A stretch of 64,000 nucleotides of DNA from Cephalotus follicularis (lineage: Eukaryota > Streptophyta > Magnoliopsida > Oxalidales > Cephalotaceae), in the NCBI GenBank assembly GCA_001972305.1, contig BDDD01003378.1, forward strand, positions 83,661 to 147,660, read 5' to 3'. This document shows, piece by piece, positions 35,640 to 48,480 of this stretch; position 1 is the first letter of the stretch, and each line of letters starts with the position of its first letter. The position numbers and the translations under genes are program-made. The notes under the pieces were generated by a model. The model was not told the origin of the DNA, made no database searches, and saw nothing but the letters and a program-made list of their open reading frames with translations.

Positions 35640-36934
35640 ATATAACCTATAGGAAACAATGGAGATTATTAGCAAATATTCCATTTTCCATGTTACTACC
35701 ATAACACTTGGTCTTTAGTGCTTATGGTTCCTCCCACTATTCTAATCGTATCCCATACCTCCACGTGGAATTCAGGAGATCTGATCTCCTAGTGGGGATT
35801 GGAATCTACCTCAGCATATTATGGGTTCAGCTTTAGCATGACAAACCATAACACCCAAGATAGGTAGGCTCACCTGCCAATTTACACAGCTCGGGATCTA
35901 ATCCCACCTGCTCGTGTAAGATCCAATCATAGATTCATCCTACCAGCTAAATATGATCTCAGCTTTAGCATGACAAACAATTATAGCTAGTATAAGTCTA
36001 CACCCATAATCCTCAAAGTAATACACATGTTTTGACACCCACACGTTTACGTGTCCATGTGCAAAACATTGTGATTTCCTTGCAGTATCTAATACTGATG
36101 TTGACACAACAATAAACATATCACAGACCTTAGCTTTAGCTAACCATCCACAACATGTCAATGCCACTCAATGACAACTATGGAAGGTCACGTCGGGTCA
36201 CTCTTAGTGTCTCTGGCGTTAAGACTTATTATTTTATCCTTGGATGGATTTTAGGTCTCACATTTTAATTAAGCCGATCCATTAATTAATTCGTTGGTTA
36301 TCATAGCCAAATCCAATTAATTATAGCTTACATGCAATGACATTATTGGACCAACTGTCCAACACCTGCATCTGAAGTACAACATAAAACATGGTTAGGC
36401 TAGGGACAATTCTATAGTGATTCACATGAGCCAATGTGATCACCGGGTCTCCTAGGTGAACTATTTAATTCTACTTTATTACAAAGAATACCATGCATCC
36501 ATGGCCTTCATCTCGGTCTTGCAACTTTCTTTATCTTCCTCTCAATCGATACTCATCCTTTTGCTTACAAAGCTTTATAATAAAATTTACATTTAAATTT
36601 TAAAGAAAAGAATCTATCCTAGATAGGAATCAAAAATAAGAAATTAAGGTGCTCGCAGGCCACAAAATTACAAACCCAATGAAATAATAAAGCAAATTAA
36701 ACATCCACGAAAGAAACAAAAATCTAGGTCAAGTCCCACAGCCTACCATCATGCATATCATATCCAAAATAATATCTAATATAAAATTGAATGAAAAACT
36801 TAACAATTTTAATTTTCGATGGCTAATTGAATCAAATGTGGCATTTCTCGGTATAACTCCCACTAGATCAATGAAAATCCAATACCACTAGGATTACATA
36901 CCAAGATTTTAAAATTCCGTACTTGTCACGTTGA
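35640..36934 (-). other. Untranslated leader of element B
   Basis: Noncoding. The agctttag core of a repeated module (sense TTTGTCATGCTAAAGCTGAG) lies at 35829, 35961 and 36132, mirroring the spacing in the leaders of A and E. The part at 36420-36480 (aggtgaactatttaattc on the plus strand) is also shared with A at about 8690. Confidence 0.6.
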
Positions 36935-37310
36935 AAGCGGCGAAGCTCTGCCTTAAGCGTCGGAGGTTACTGGCTATTTGTCGACGCTAACGTTGACGCT
37001 TTGGCGTAACCATCTACACTTCAAGCGAAGCATCATACGCATGTGTCCCGACTATAGCGGCGACGCTTTATCATAAGCGTTGGCGTTTACTGGCTTAGCG
37101 TCGATGCCACTGTCGACACTTTGCATAACCCACTTTGCTTTAGACAAAGCGCCATCGCCCAATCCATTAAGCGTCGTTGTGTAAACAATTTCATCGACGG
37201 TTTACCTTGACCATTGGTGCTTAACGCAAACGTCAGCGCGTAAATGAATACCGTCAGCGCTTTATGTCCAACTGTCGACGCTTTACGCGAAACAGTTGAC
37301 TGTTAGCCAG
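36935..37310. repeat. Palindromic motif cluster in B leader
   Basis: Includes ccttaagcgtcggagg, tgtcgacgctaacgttgacgctttgg, agcggcgacgctttatc, agcgtcgatgccactgtcgacactttgc, gtcagcgctttatg and ctgtcgacgctttacgcg. It starts about 85 nt after the PBS in the sense direction. Confidence 0.88.
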
Positions 37311-37393
37311 TTCAGGACACAACCAGAGTTCCAAAATAATCCAAAATAGCCACAAAAAACCAAAAACAGTGTTTAACTGGGGTTGACTAGTTC

Positions 37394-37405
37394 ACTCTGA
37401 TACCA
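37394..37405 (-). other. Primer binding site of element B
   Basis: The reverse complement TGGTATCAGAGT matches the initiator-Met tRNA PBS at 11 of 12 positions; LTR sequence begins 2 nt away at 37408. Confidence 0.88.
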
Positions 37406-37407
37406 AT

Positions 37408-39452
37408 TAAAAGAATAAAACTGAGTTTATAGTCATTTTAGGCATTAGTTGCATGGACTGTTCAACTTTAATTTTCATTAAAGTGGCTCAAAATAAAAAA
37501 AAACATCCATTATCTAACACCATAAATGAATACAAACAACCTAGGATCGCTAATCAACAACCCATTTAAACAAACAGTTATATATACATATAGAGAAGGA
37601 TAGAGTTTTATACCAAGCAACCAACTCCTTCCTTCAAGTATCCGTTCTAAGACTTGAAGCTTTCACTCAGGAACGAACAGCAGGGGAATAACAAACAAAC
37701 CAAAACCTATATTTCTAATCCTAGACTATGAACAATACAGGGAATGTAATGCTCAATGAAAGTAGTACACCACCTATAAAAATCAAGTTGTGGTGTGTTT
37801 TGGTATATTTTCTCTTCTCTCTATTTTTGTTCTTTAAGAACCAAAAACCACAAGTTCTCTCCTTGGGTTTTCAATGTCCAAGTTCTTAAAAAACAACCCA
37901 GTCCTTTATACACATTTTGTAACTTCCCTCTCCTTATCCCCAGAGCTTGATCCACAATTATAGGATGATAATAACAGCCAAACGTGTTATCAGGATTTTA
38001 TCCCATTTGAATGCAAATCCCTTTTCCATTTTGTCACCATGACATATGGAATGGATAAGAGAACACATATGTCTTTTTTAACGTGTTATATTTTGTTGCT
38101 ACTTATCATATTGGTTGTCTAACAACCAACACGTTGATCACATGTAGCAGACTATGAAGAGAGAGATAAATAATAATCCAATTAATATTTATTACTTAAT
38201 AAGAGATAAGACAATTAATAATACAATTATTAATTAATACGAAAATAATATTAGTATATTATGTCAACTAATCAGTCACATAACATCACTAATACACCAT
38301 AATATAACATGTGCCATCACACGTTATATAACTATACGATATATGTATCTGATACATATACTCGAGAAGCGGGACCCGAAAGTCCGGAATTAATCGGTAA
38401 CGATGGTGTGTTACTAAGATGCCTTGCTCTTAAGTAAACTTACCAGAAATAGTCCTTGACTACTTTTAAGACCCTGAACCTATGACTACCATATTCCATG
38501 TGTGTAAATTAGTCCCTTGATTAATTTCCACAATTAAGTCCACTTCCCATACATCTGATACTTTATCCTGACAACAGCTACAATGTACTATAATCCCTCA
38601 TCATCCTCGGCTCTGATCACGGCCTATGGTAAGGATACGTGTCAACCCTACATATGCCGGTATCTATAAATCCGTATTTTACCATCATGACTATCGACAA
38701 GCCTTTCTGGAAACCCTAGGTTCCAGCTCGCCATAACCTGACCAGGTATTTCAAAGTCCACAATGAACACAAATACTATAGAGCCAATCACCCTCACATC
38801 AGGTGTGACGATCCCTTGTTGCGCACTCACTCACATTCACATAAATCCTGCAAGACCCAAAAGCTGCCTGTTTGCTAGTCCTGCGAAAGAATTGGGTAGG
38901 GCAGAAATCAAAGTCAGACAGTCTCTATACAATGCACAAAACTTGCTAGACTCGTAGAGTCTATACACTACTTTCTCATATGGGAAACTCTACTGACACG
39001 GGATATGTGACCATCCAAATAGAATTCCCATGGTGGGTCAAATTCAGTGTACATGCTCCCCGCACGCACCCCGCATTAGCTTTAGGGTTCAACCCAAGGG
39101 CCAATAAGATACTCCACCCTCCCATTCGCGAGAGCAAGCACAATACGGAAAGTTTGTCTTGTTCACAAATGCCCAAAGTAAGTGAACCCATGACTTGGAA
39201 CAGTTTAGTCACAGGGAATAAGGAAGTCGCTCTCATAGCCCTTGGCTTGACAACCATCCCTTTGATGTGACAGGGCACCATATATGTAAGTAGTGTCATG
39301 CTTTGTTTAAGTGATAAAACATATACTGTTATGCCAATAATAAATACAATTTTCACAATGTAACATGAATAGAACAAGACTGTATATCAAATGAGTAGAG
39401 CACAAGTACATCTAACCACCTAGTGCCTTGACGGGTCACACTCTCTCTAACA
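37408..39452 (-). mobile_element. 5' LTR of element B (2.05 kb)
   Basis: Intact copy of the LTR split on the left side. The sense-strand start TGTTAGAGAGAGTGTGACCC resembles the LTR starts of A, E and J. A TATA-like AGTTATATAACG lies on the minus strand at about 38322-38333. Short open frames (e.g. 38648-38830, 38976-39377) recur in both LTR copies but only because the LTRs are copies; they lack any domain. Confidence 0.92.
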
Positions 39453-39525
39453 GAGATATGGCAAATGGAGGTCAAGACCGCGCTCTTAAATGGACATCTT
39501 GAAGATGACATTTATATGTCCCAAC
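39453..39525 (+). pseudogene. pol: Element A RT sliver between B and J
   Basis: Seventy-three bases reading EIWQMEVKTALLNGHLEDDIYMSQ-like RT with the conserved DVKTAFLNG region, cut on the left by B and on the right by solo LTR J. It joins 22085 and 42032 in order and proves that both insertions hit the same gene. Confidence 0.9.
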
Positions 39526-42026
39526 TGTTAGGTTAGGGGTGTCCCTATATGCCATGAAATGGCTTTGTATATATATATACACTATTGATTTATACAAATT
39601 TTGAATTCCTTTTATATTGCATGTGCATATTTCTTTAATGGCAAGGATATGTGGCTCATCCCCACCAACCAAAAGGAACAGACTAATTATACGTAATTAA
39701 ATGTATGCCACAATAGCGTGCTGTCACATTCAAAGGGTTGGATCTCTTGCCGAGAGGGCTATGAGAATGTGATCCTTATTCCATGTGACAAATCTTCCAA
39801 CTCATAGGTTCACTTTCTTTGGGCCATTGTTGAACCACGAAGACTTGTCACGTTAATCTTGCTCTCGGGTTAGTAGTGGAGGTTGGTTATCTAGTAGCCA
39901 AATGGGTTTATCCCTAAAGCTAAATGTGAGGTGTATGCTAGAGAGCAGGACACTGAACAGACCCACCAATGGGAAACCTATTTAGATAGTCAATACCCAA
40001 TGTCAATAGGATTTTGATGGTCTCGGTAGTGTATAGTCTATGGTGACTAGTAGGTCTATAGCCTGCGTTGTCTCCTTTGACCTGAACAGCTGGCATGCAT
40101 TATGTGGTAACTACTTGAATTTGATTTCTGCCCACCCCAGCACTAGCCAGGTGCTGGCAGAAGGGTTGTCTTTGGTTCTTGTGGGAGCTGCATTGAGATG
40201 TATGGGCGAATGCACAATACAGGATCGTTACACCTGGGCTGAGGGTGACTGGCTCTATTTATCTATGTACGTTGCAGACTTAAAAGTCCTGATCAGGCAT
40301 AGGTGGACTGGGAACGAGAGGTTCCCGTGGGAGGTCTATCGATAGTCTAAGTGCGATCATAGATTCATAGCTATCATAGCACTACTAGGGGTGACATTCA
40401 TCCAAATCCTAGGTTGTGATCGGAGCCATGTATGATGAGGGAAACATGACACATATGCCGATGACTAGATAAAGAGAATGACTATTCAGTCCATGATTGA
40501 TAGACACGGTAATACATGGATCCAGGGGGTGACTGGCGCTCACACCGTGTGTGCTCTGATAGTCGGTGTACTATTAGAGAGCTCGTACCAGATGACGGGG
40601 TGCACTAAGAATTTATCATCAGACCAGAGAATGACGTGCTTTCGGGTCCTACCTGACTTTGAACGAGATATGTGACGGGACACATATTATTTAGTGAAAG
40701 GACAACATCATGGAAGATGTTGCTTGGCTAGTGAGTATTTCATTTGATGGATTTAGGTCCATGCAATACCATGATGAAATATTCCATACGAAGGCTTTTG
40801 AATGTACAAGAGATTGTTCTTTGTCTTGGGCGTCGACGCTATGAGTGGACGTCGATGCCTATGTCTAGTTGGGCTGTTGGGCGTTAACGTGAAGGGATTG
40901 TGTTGACACTCGAAAAAATAGTAGCTTTACACATCGACGCCAAGAGGGCATCACGTCGACGTCCAAACTAGAAATCCGTTGGGCGTTAACGCTATGGAGA
41001 GCATGGCGTTGACAATTTAAAAACCTGTAGGTATGAGCGTTAATGCCATGGGGTTTTGGCATTGACTCGAAGACAAATGGACTGTTCGCCTATGTCATAT
41101 TATCTGTGGCGTTGACGCCTTTTCGTAATGTGAGATGCTTGACATCGATGCCTTGATACGGCGTTGACGCCTAAAGATTATGATGTGTGCTACAGTAGGA
41201 GAGAGAAAGTCAGCACTAAATAAAGCTTGAGAGAAGCTTGCTACACACACTTCAGACTTTCTTCTTCTCTTTCTTCCCTGCGCCTCTCTTCTTCTTCCTG
41301 CTCACATACACGTCGATTCCTATCACCTATGCGTTGACGCCTACGTCACCTAGTGCGATAAAGCAACCATTTTCAAGCCTCCTTTCACCACTCAAAGGTC
41401 ATAATAGGTGGAGATACTTTGTACACTACATCTTATCTACACCTAGAGTGATTTATACTAGGTTAAACACTTCGCCTTGCATTCTCCCATCCGTATCTTG
41501 TGGAGAAGCTTGGATCTTTTGGAGTTTTTTGGAATAAAGAGTAGAGGGATCTATCTTGAAGAAAGGAGTCTTCACCACCGGTAAGAATCCTTTTCTTCCT
41601 TCCTCTTGTGACGCCATGGCAGTGGGTTTTGGGGTTAGGGTGTGTGTACCCTATCCGGGCCTCCATGGTTGTTGTGTTACTTTCTTTGTCATCCCTTGGG
41701 GTTAGGGATGATGTGGGCGAGGGTTGATTGGGCTATGGCTAGGGTTTTGTATGTTCTTCCTTGTGAGACATTGTTAGTGTCCAATTCTCGGGTCTATGGA
41801 CCCTAGCTTTATCGACCCGTTGTGCCCGATGCTTGGTTGTTAGTTTTGGTTTAATTCGATGTTGATTAGAGTTGCTTGGCATTTATTGGGACGATTCGGA
41901 TTTAGATTAGGGCATCCCATTGCTTGAGGATTAATCTATTTGTGGAAAATTAAAGTTAATCGTCCCTACCCCCTATAGTCCGAATTGATAAGTCTTCCGC
42001 TGTGCTCGGGCTGAGCGTTCCCAACA
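39526..42026 (+). mobile_element. Solo LTR J (2.5 kb), Copia, related to E
   Basis: Perfect duplication CCAAC (39521-39525 and 42027-42031). The ends are tgttaggttaggggtgtccc and gcgttcccaaca, TG...CA. Its start and the region to about 40760 align with E's 3' LTR (62118-63330). From about 40780 J holds a motif cluster where E has different sequence. Pyrimidine-rich DNA follows (41255-41300), with a weak TATA-like ctaaataaag at 41216. Open frames 40040-40345 and 40478-40675 have counterparts in E's LTR but no domain. Confidence 0.92.
40825..41175. repeat. Palindromic motif cluster in LTR J
   Basis: Contains gggcgtcgacgctatgag, ggacgtcgatgcc, acatcgacgccaag, cacgtcgacgtccaa, gggcgttaacgctatgg, gacatcgatgcc and ggcgttgacgcc; two more copies lie at 41310-41345. 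It sits just upstream of the TATA-like string at 41216. Confidence 0.88.
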
Positions 42027-42031
42027 CCAAC

Positions 42032-43239
42032 CTGAGGGGTTTACATCCAAGGAGTCTTCGCACATGTCGTGCAAGTTTCAAAGGTCGGTTTATGGCCTAA
42101 ATCAAGCATCAAGAAGCTAGAACATACGTTTTGATGAGACTATCAAGACTTTTGGCTTCGTTATAAACGTAGACGAGCCTTGCATCTGCCGAAAACAGGA
42201 TGACTCCTGTATCACTTTCTTAGTACTATACATGGATGACATCCTACTCATTGGGAATGATGTCGGGATGTTGTAATCCGTGAAAGTATAGCTTGCCAAG
42301 AACTTCTCCATGAAAGATTTGGGAGAAGCCTCCTACATACTAGGTATAAAGATCTACAGAGATAGATCTAGTAGGTTGCTTGGGCTTTCCCAAAGCCAGT
42401 ACATCAGCAAAGTACTGAAATGTTTCAGTATGGAGAATTCCAGAAGGGGGTTATTACCAATTGGCCATGGAATTCAACTTTCCAAGAAGATGTCCCCACA
42501 AACATTTGAGGAAAGAACACACATGAGTCGGATGCCTTATGCTTTAGATGTAGGATCGATCATGTATGCCATGTTATGTACTAGGCCTGATGCCACACAT
42601 GCCTTTGGAATGGCAAGTCGATTTCAGTATTATCCCTGTGAGAAACACTGGGAAGTAGTCAAGGGGATCCTTAATTACCTTTGACAGACTCAGGAAGCTT
42701 TCTTGATCTACGGAGGAGATAGTGAGTTGAGATTGGAGGGATACACTGACTCTAATTTCAATAGTGATCTATATGATCACAAATTAGTGTCAGGATATGT
42801 CTTTATCCTGACTGGCGATGCTGTGAGTTGGAGAAGCTCAAAACAAGAGACTACTGCAAACTCCACTACGGAAGCAAAGTATATAGCAGCCTCAAATGCT
42901 GCAAAGGAGGTTGTTTAGATGTGAAGGTTCATAGCAGAACTTGGAGTGGTTCCATCCATTAGTTGTCCTGCAGTGCTTTACTGTGACAATAATAGGGTTG
43001 TTGCATAAGCCAATGATCCCAGGTCTCACCATCGATCTAAACATATCCAGCGGCGTTATCACTTGATTCGCGAGATCATTGACAAAGGAGACATAGTTTT
43101 AGAGAGGGTTGCCTCATAGGCAAATATAGCAGACGCACTGACCAAAGCTCTGTGTAGCAATGTATTCGAGCATCATCGTAGTATGATGGGCTTGAACTAT
43201 AGGTCTTCGTGGCTTGAGGGCCAAGTGGGAGATTGTTAG
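42032..43239 (+). pseudogene. pol: Element A RT C-terminus and RNase H
   Basis: Follows the J insertion. The RT continues with YMDDILLIGND near 42230, two stops around 42275-42296, then KDLGEASYILGIKIY (42310-42684) through CTRPDATHAFGMASR. After a stop at about 42685, RNase H runs GYTDSNFNSDLYDHK...ANSTTEAKYIAASNAAKEV, with further stops near 42918, 43008 and 43120. The coding end GQVGDC is followed by TAG inside the LTR start (43237-43239). Motifs are clear but at least six stops make it inactive. Confidence 0.88.
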
Positions 43240-45362
43240 AGAGTGTGTGACCCATCATGCCACGAGGTGGCTTGTTGTACTTATACTCTGTGCATTTAAG
43301 ATAAAGTCTTATTCTTTTAATGTTACCTTATGCAATTGCTTTTTTATTATGGCTTACTATATATGTCTTATAACATAATTGAAGCACATTACTTGCTTAT
43401 GTATACGGTGCCCAGTCACATTAAGGGTTGGATGACGAGTCGAGGGCTATGAGAACGACTCCCTTATTCCCTGTGACTAAACCGTTCCAAGTCAGAGGTT
43501 CACTTTGATAGGGCATTAGTGAACCGAATAGACTTGCCGTGTTATGCTTGCTTCCATGAATGAGAGAGTGGAGTATCTCATTGCCACTTGGGTGGGACCC
43601 TAAAGCTAATGCAGGGTGCGTACTGGGAGCATGTACACTGAACTAGACTCACTATGGGAATTCTATTTGGATTTTCACATATCCTGTATCAGTAGAGTTT
43701 CCCATCTGAGAGAGTAGTGTATAGGCTCTACGAGCCTAGCATGTCTTTGATGGACTTGTCTGATCCTTAGACTTGAGTGACTGCTCTGCATTATGTAAAG
43801 ATTGTTTGACTTTGATTTCTTCCTTACCCAGTTCTTTCACGGGACTGGTAAACAGGTGGCTTTTGGGTCTTGCAGGATTTATGTGAATGTAAGCGAGTTC
43901 GCAACAAGGAATCGTCACACCTGATGTGAGGATGATTGGATCTATAGTATATGTATTCATTATGGACTTTAAAATACCTGGCCAGGTTTCGGCAAGCTGG
44001 GACCTAGGGTTTCTGGAAAGGCTTGTCGATAGTCATAACGATAATTATGGATTTATAGATATTGAAAAATCTAGGGTTGATACATATCCTTACCCTAGGC
44101 TGCTATCGGAGTCGAGGATGATGAGGGATTACAGTACACGGTAACGGTCGTTAGCATAAAGTACCGGATGTATCAGAAACGGACTTAAAATGTGGGAAAT
44201 TAATCTGGGATTAATTTACACACCTGGAATATATGTTGGTCATGATTTTAGGGTCCTAAAATAGTCGGGGACTTTATTCGGTGACGTTACCTAAGTGCGG
44301 GGCGCTATGGTAATTTACTCACATTACAGATTTTATTCCAGACTTTCGGGACCCGCCTCGAGATGACATATATAGATAAATGTTATCGTATAATGACTTG
44401 TGGTGACACGTGTCACTTAGTGGTGTATTAGTCTGTTAAGAGACATAATAGTTAATATATGTCACTTAACACGCTAAAGGATTTTGGTAAGAAGAATCGT
44501 CTAGATTCTTAATCTTTTTATTTCTCCTATTATGTCGTTTCTCTCTCGCTCTCTCCTTATTGGAAGACATAAACATGGCGCCATATATGGTAATGAAAGG
44601 ATTGAATTCAAGAAATTCAAATCCAAATACACGTTTTTCATTTCTTGGCATGATCCTTATCCAGCTGTTGAATTGTTAAATCACTAGGCGATATGGCTGG
44701 ATAAATGGATTAAGAAAATGAGATATCATGGCACCAAGAAAGGAAACAAAAGGATTTTGATTTCAGGGAATTAAAATCCAAACGCGTTGTTGTTGGCTGC
44801 CTTGAACTCTATCCCGTTTTTAGTGGGATTATACATTGGGTGATAAGGCTGGATGAAAACAACACTAAAACTAATTGAGAAAACACGACAGTTTTCTTGT
44901 GTGGAAGATCATGTTGTTTTCTAGAAAGAGAAATGACAGAGAGAAAGAAACAGAGGAGAAAGGAAAAAAAGAGAAACCATAATCCTTAACACCACACCTT
45001 GATCTTGAAATGTGCAGTGTTGCTTTGTTTGAAGCCTTATTCTTCCTACCTTGATCCTAGATTGGGATTAGTCATATAGGATTGAAGGAGGCTGGTTTCT
45101 TGCTGTTGTGGAACTTGAAGATTCAGATTAGAATCTAGAAGGAAGGAGTTTGGTTGATTGGTATAATTCCTAAGCCTTCTTATGTTTATATATTGTTTTG
45201 TTCAATTGGTCTTTGATTAGAGATCCTAGGACGGTTATGAACTTTTATGCTATTAGATTATAGGATGTTCGTAGGCTTATAGCCGGCTTTGATGAAATTT
45301 AAAGTTGAACACCCCATGCATCTAACATCTAAAATGGTCATAAACCCATTATTTTTCTTACA
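43234..45362 (+). mobile_element. 3' LTR of element A (2.1 kb)
   Basis: Starts tgttagagagtgtgtgaccc after the polypurine tract and ends ttcttaca. Its last 800 bp match the 5' LTR remnant at 7079-7878. A TATA-like catatatagata lies at 44367-44378, followed by CT-rich sequence near 44520-44555. The next five bases, ctctg, would be the right target duplication; the left one is not preserved. Confidence 0.9.
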
Positions 45363-47376
45363 CTCTGGAGGTAAGGATGTCAACTCATCTGGGAACATGT
45401 CAGGATACTCACCGACAACTGGAACATCCTCTAACCTCGGCACCCACTTCCTACCGTTCGTCACATGGGCCAGGTAACCACTATAACCCTGTCTCATCAG
45501 CCTGTCAGCATGAACTGTCAATATCATTTGAACTGGCTAGTCCTCTAAAGTCCCAATAAATTTGAACTGAGACTGCCCTGGCATACTGAAGGTCACAACC
45601 TTCCTGTAACAATCCACTTGGGCATAATGTTCCACTAACCAATCCATCATTAGGATCACATCCAACTCATCCATCGATAACACTATCAAATCAGCCATCA
45701 AGATACGATCAACGATCTCTATCCACAATACCTACACACCCATTCAAAGTAAACAGGTTCTCCTACTGGAGTGCTCACTTCCATAATAAAAGGTAATATC
45801 TTGGGTTCCACATCGATATAACATCAGAAATGGGATGCAACATATGAATGTGATGAACCTGGATCGATTAGAGTCTGTGCCATATGCTCAGAAATATGAA
45901 TGGTACCCCCAATCACTGAATCGGATCCCGCTACAGCTCTCTGATCCATATCATACACCATGCCCCGCACTGTAGGTGTCGATCCCATGGGCTGCTTACC
46001 ATGATCTCCCCTCACTATAGAAGGTGCACTGGTACTAGGATGACCCTGATACTGCTGTCTAGGACCACTACCCTGCTGATAACCAATACCCAGGTTCTGC
46101 TAAGAAACTCCCTAAGATCGGCCCATACCCTGATCCAGCTAATAACCTGGGCCAAACCTTCGATGAGGGCAATCCCTAACCATGTGGTCTAAAGGTCCAC
46201 GGATAATAGACTAGCCAGCCTTCCACCAACAATAGTCATATGCATGATTCATGGGTTGACAATGCACACACGGGCCAACAGAAGCTTGACCACTACCACT
46301 GGAAAGTCTAGAATGACCTCCATGTGCCCTATGGTTCCTCTGCTGAGAGCCCTGTCCTCTACGCCTTTGTTGTGAACCCTGATTCTGTCCCCTATGTCCA
46401 GAAAAACCAGGTGGACTACCGATGCTCTAAGGAGAACCACTCTGACTCGGGCTGCTATTCCCCAATCTCTGGGACTTGTTACTACTCCCAGAATTCCTCC
46501 CTAACTGCCAATCTAAAGAAGCAAGTATGCTACTACCCAGCTGAATCCTCAAGTTGCGTAGTTCTTTAGCCACACTCTCAAGCTCTCTGGCTCTGCTAGC
46601 CAACTCAAAGAAGAATCTCAACCTTAAGGGTAATAGCTTTTGTCTAATATCTGGTCTCAATCCATTAAGAAACTTATCGGCCTTTCTTCCATCTGTACTA
46701 ACCATGTGAGGCACAATCATTGCCAATTCAATGACTCTGGCCTCATACTGGGACACTGTCATACTGCCCTGCACTAGACCAAGGAACTCTGCATCTTTTC
46801 TATCGATCTATGTCTCGGGAAAATATTTTTCATTAATTCAGCAACAAACATATCCCAAGACTTTTCTATCTCTGATTCCTCCCAAGAAGACTCGGTCATC
46901 CTCCACCAATCTTCTGCCTCACCCTATAGTATTTAAGAAACAAAAGCAATCCTCTACGAGTCTGAACATTCCAAGACCCCAAAGATTTTCTCCATTTGCA
47001 TCAACCATCTCTCAAAGGAAATAGCATCGTCATCTCGCATAAAATCCGAGGGATTTAAATACAAAAACCAGATCAAGGGATCCTCCCTACGTGCAGTCTA
47101 ATCAACTGGTCTCTTCGCTGTCTCTGTACGTCTAGCTGGTCTTACAGCTGTGGTTTATTCTGCTGCAGCCGCTTGGCGCTGCATAACCTCATTCATTTGG
47201 GCCATTATGACATGAATCTCTCTCAAATAATCCCTGGGTTCTTCTTGAGCAGGTGCAACAAACACTGCTTCTTCAATACCTCTATTAGCTCGAGTACGTC
47301 AGGTCGCTGCTTGGGTGCGTTCGGTCAATGAACCACCCCTAGCTCTTCTGGAAGTTCTTCCACGTCGGCCTTCCAT
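45363..47376 (-). pseudogene. gag-pol: Gypsy element F gag, protease and RT start
   Basis: Right to left from an ATG at 47376. There is a damaged gag N-terminus, a capsid core with stops (ERWLMQMEKIFGVL, then GEAEDWW near 46910), and 46774-46427 with the SQYEARVIELA helix. A nucleocapsid with CVHC.PMNHAYDYC and a second His/Cys motif lies near 46250-46150. The protease at 46015-45824 reads LIDPGSSHSY, where the catalytic Asp-Ser/Thr-Gly is Asp-Pro-Gly. A linker follows (45728-45537). The RT approach MFPDELTSLPPE ends at 45363, exactly where A's LTR begins. The rest of pol is not present to the left of A in this window. Confidence 0.85.
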
Positions 47377-47518
47377 ATCTACCCTATATAAGAAAGGAGG
47401 TTAGATATCCATTTATCTTAACCACAAATCCAAATAATGGAAACATCAATTAATCCAATCAATCACTCTCAATTCCAATAGCCAAGGATCCTATCTTGGC
47501 ATAGCCAACATAGTGTGG

Positions 47519-47530
47519 GCTCTGATACCA
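47519..47530 (-). other. Primer binding site of element F
   Basis: The reverse complement TGGTATCAGAGC is a perfect initiator-Met tRNA PBS match. Six nt separate it from the TG at 47537, slightly more than in the other elements. Confidence 0.9.
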
Positions 47531-48322
47531 CTAAACTGTCACTCCCTGAACCATGGGAAGACCCCACAGTCTAACATGTGGCATACCATCCATTCAATCA
47601 ATCAATACACCACAGCATATTACCAAAATATGCTACAAATTAAAAACTAAAATATACATACAATGAAAAATCATTCATTAGATAATGATATAGTCAAACC
47701 CAACACAATACAATACCAAATGGATATCTGAAGCACTGTCACAAGCCGATAGGTCGATACAACTGAAATACAATATCTTATAAATCCATATCTCATATAT
47801 GGTAGATAAAAATAATTTGAAATGTTGTCCAAAGCCTGCTTAGGAGGTTCGATCCATCTCGATCTGTCTCACTTTGATGCATCCCATTTCGAACATAGGT
47901 CAGCCAAACACAGCTATGTAGGTAATACTATATGCAATGAAGTGTACAGATATAGCAGATATATGCATGGCTTGTGAGAAGCATGAATGCCAATTGTGGA
48001 CAACGTTAGTATATCAACCGTCCATAAGCAGTGGCATACATAACGATGTCCTAACCATAGAATCACAATCCATACACCCTAGGTCTACAGACAATCAATC
48101 AGTCGACCAATCAATCAATGTGTACAATCAATCCATAGGGTCTATCTTCGTCATCTACACACACTGTGTCCTAGGCGAGTGGAGTCGAGATAATACTGAC
48201 CACACTAATAACAACATAATCACAAGTTCCTGAAGTTTCTAGCTCAATTTCCCATTCAATCAATCATTCCCTCAGTAAATCATTCACTCGATTAATCATT
48301 CACTCAATCTCAGTTCTATTGC

Positions 48323-48480
48323 CAGTCCCTGAAGGTTCTAGCCCAATTTCAGTTCAATCGCCAGTCCTTGAAGGTTCTAGCTCAATGGCAATCCAATTGT
48401 CAGTCCCCGTAGGTTCTAGCCCAATTTCAATTCAATTGTCAGTCCCTGAAGGTTCTATCTCAATTGCAATCCAATCAATC
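48323..48480. repeat. 39-bp minisatellite in F LTR
   Basis: cagtcc of the unit cagtccctgaaggttctagc begins at 48323, 48362, 48401 and 48440. The period is divisible by three, which explains the open frame 48319-48579 (repeats of PEGSSPISIQ type); I do not call it a gene. Confidence 0.9.

Larger units (their letters stand above)
22086..39452 (-). mobile_element. Copia element B, inserted in A's RT
   Basis: A minus-strand Copia element of the same group as A. The 5' LTR is on the right (37408-39452) and the 3' LTR on the left (22086-27587, itself split by solo LTR I). PBS 37394-37405, leader, gag, protease, integrase, RT and RNase H run right to left; gag is split from the rest by solo LTR D. 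TSD is GAGAC (22081-22085) against GAGAT (39453-39457), one mismatch. The rest of A's RT resumes exactly at 39453. Without I and D it would be about 9.9 kb. Confidence 0.92.
7079..45362 (+). mobile_element. Copia element A, split by nested insertions
   Basis: A plus-strand Ty1/Copia element. Its pieces are 7079-10580, 20424-22085, 39453-39525 and 42027-45362, which join in order at the target-site duplications of G, B and J when compared with elements B and E. Domain order is gag, zinc knuckle, protease, integrase, RT, RNase H, LTR, as in Copia. The gag and RNase H resemble the Angela/TAR part of the family; I hold that lineage call loosely. The 5' LTR is missing its first about 1.3 kb where C abuts it. 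The right flank after the 3' LTR is truncated Gypsy F, so A probably inserted into F's RT region. Confidence 0.85.

Noticed and set aside
38976-39377. Conserved 133-codon frame also seen at 27116-27607
   Set aside because: Both lie in the two LTRs of element B, so the similarity reflects duplication of the LTR, not coding constraint; the two copies differ in length and reading continuity.
40040-40345. Open frame shared between J and E LTRs (62653-62844)
   Set aside because: Homologous LTR sequence; no domain, and frames are broken differently in each copy.
41238-41537. Possible host 5' exon with Phe/Pro-rich peptide
   Set aside because: It lies within solo LTR J, in a CT-rich promoter-proximal stretch; no domain or splice evidence.
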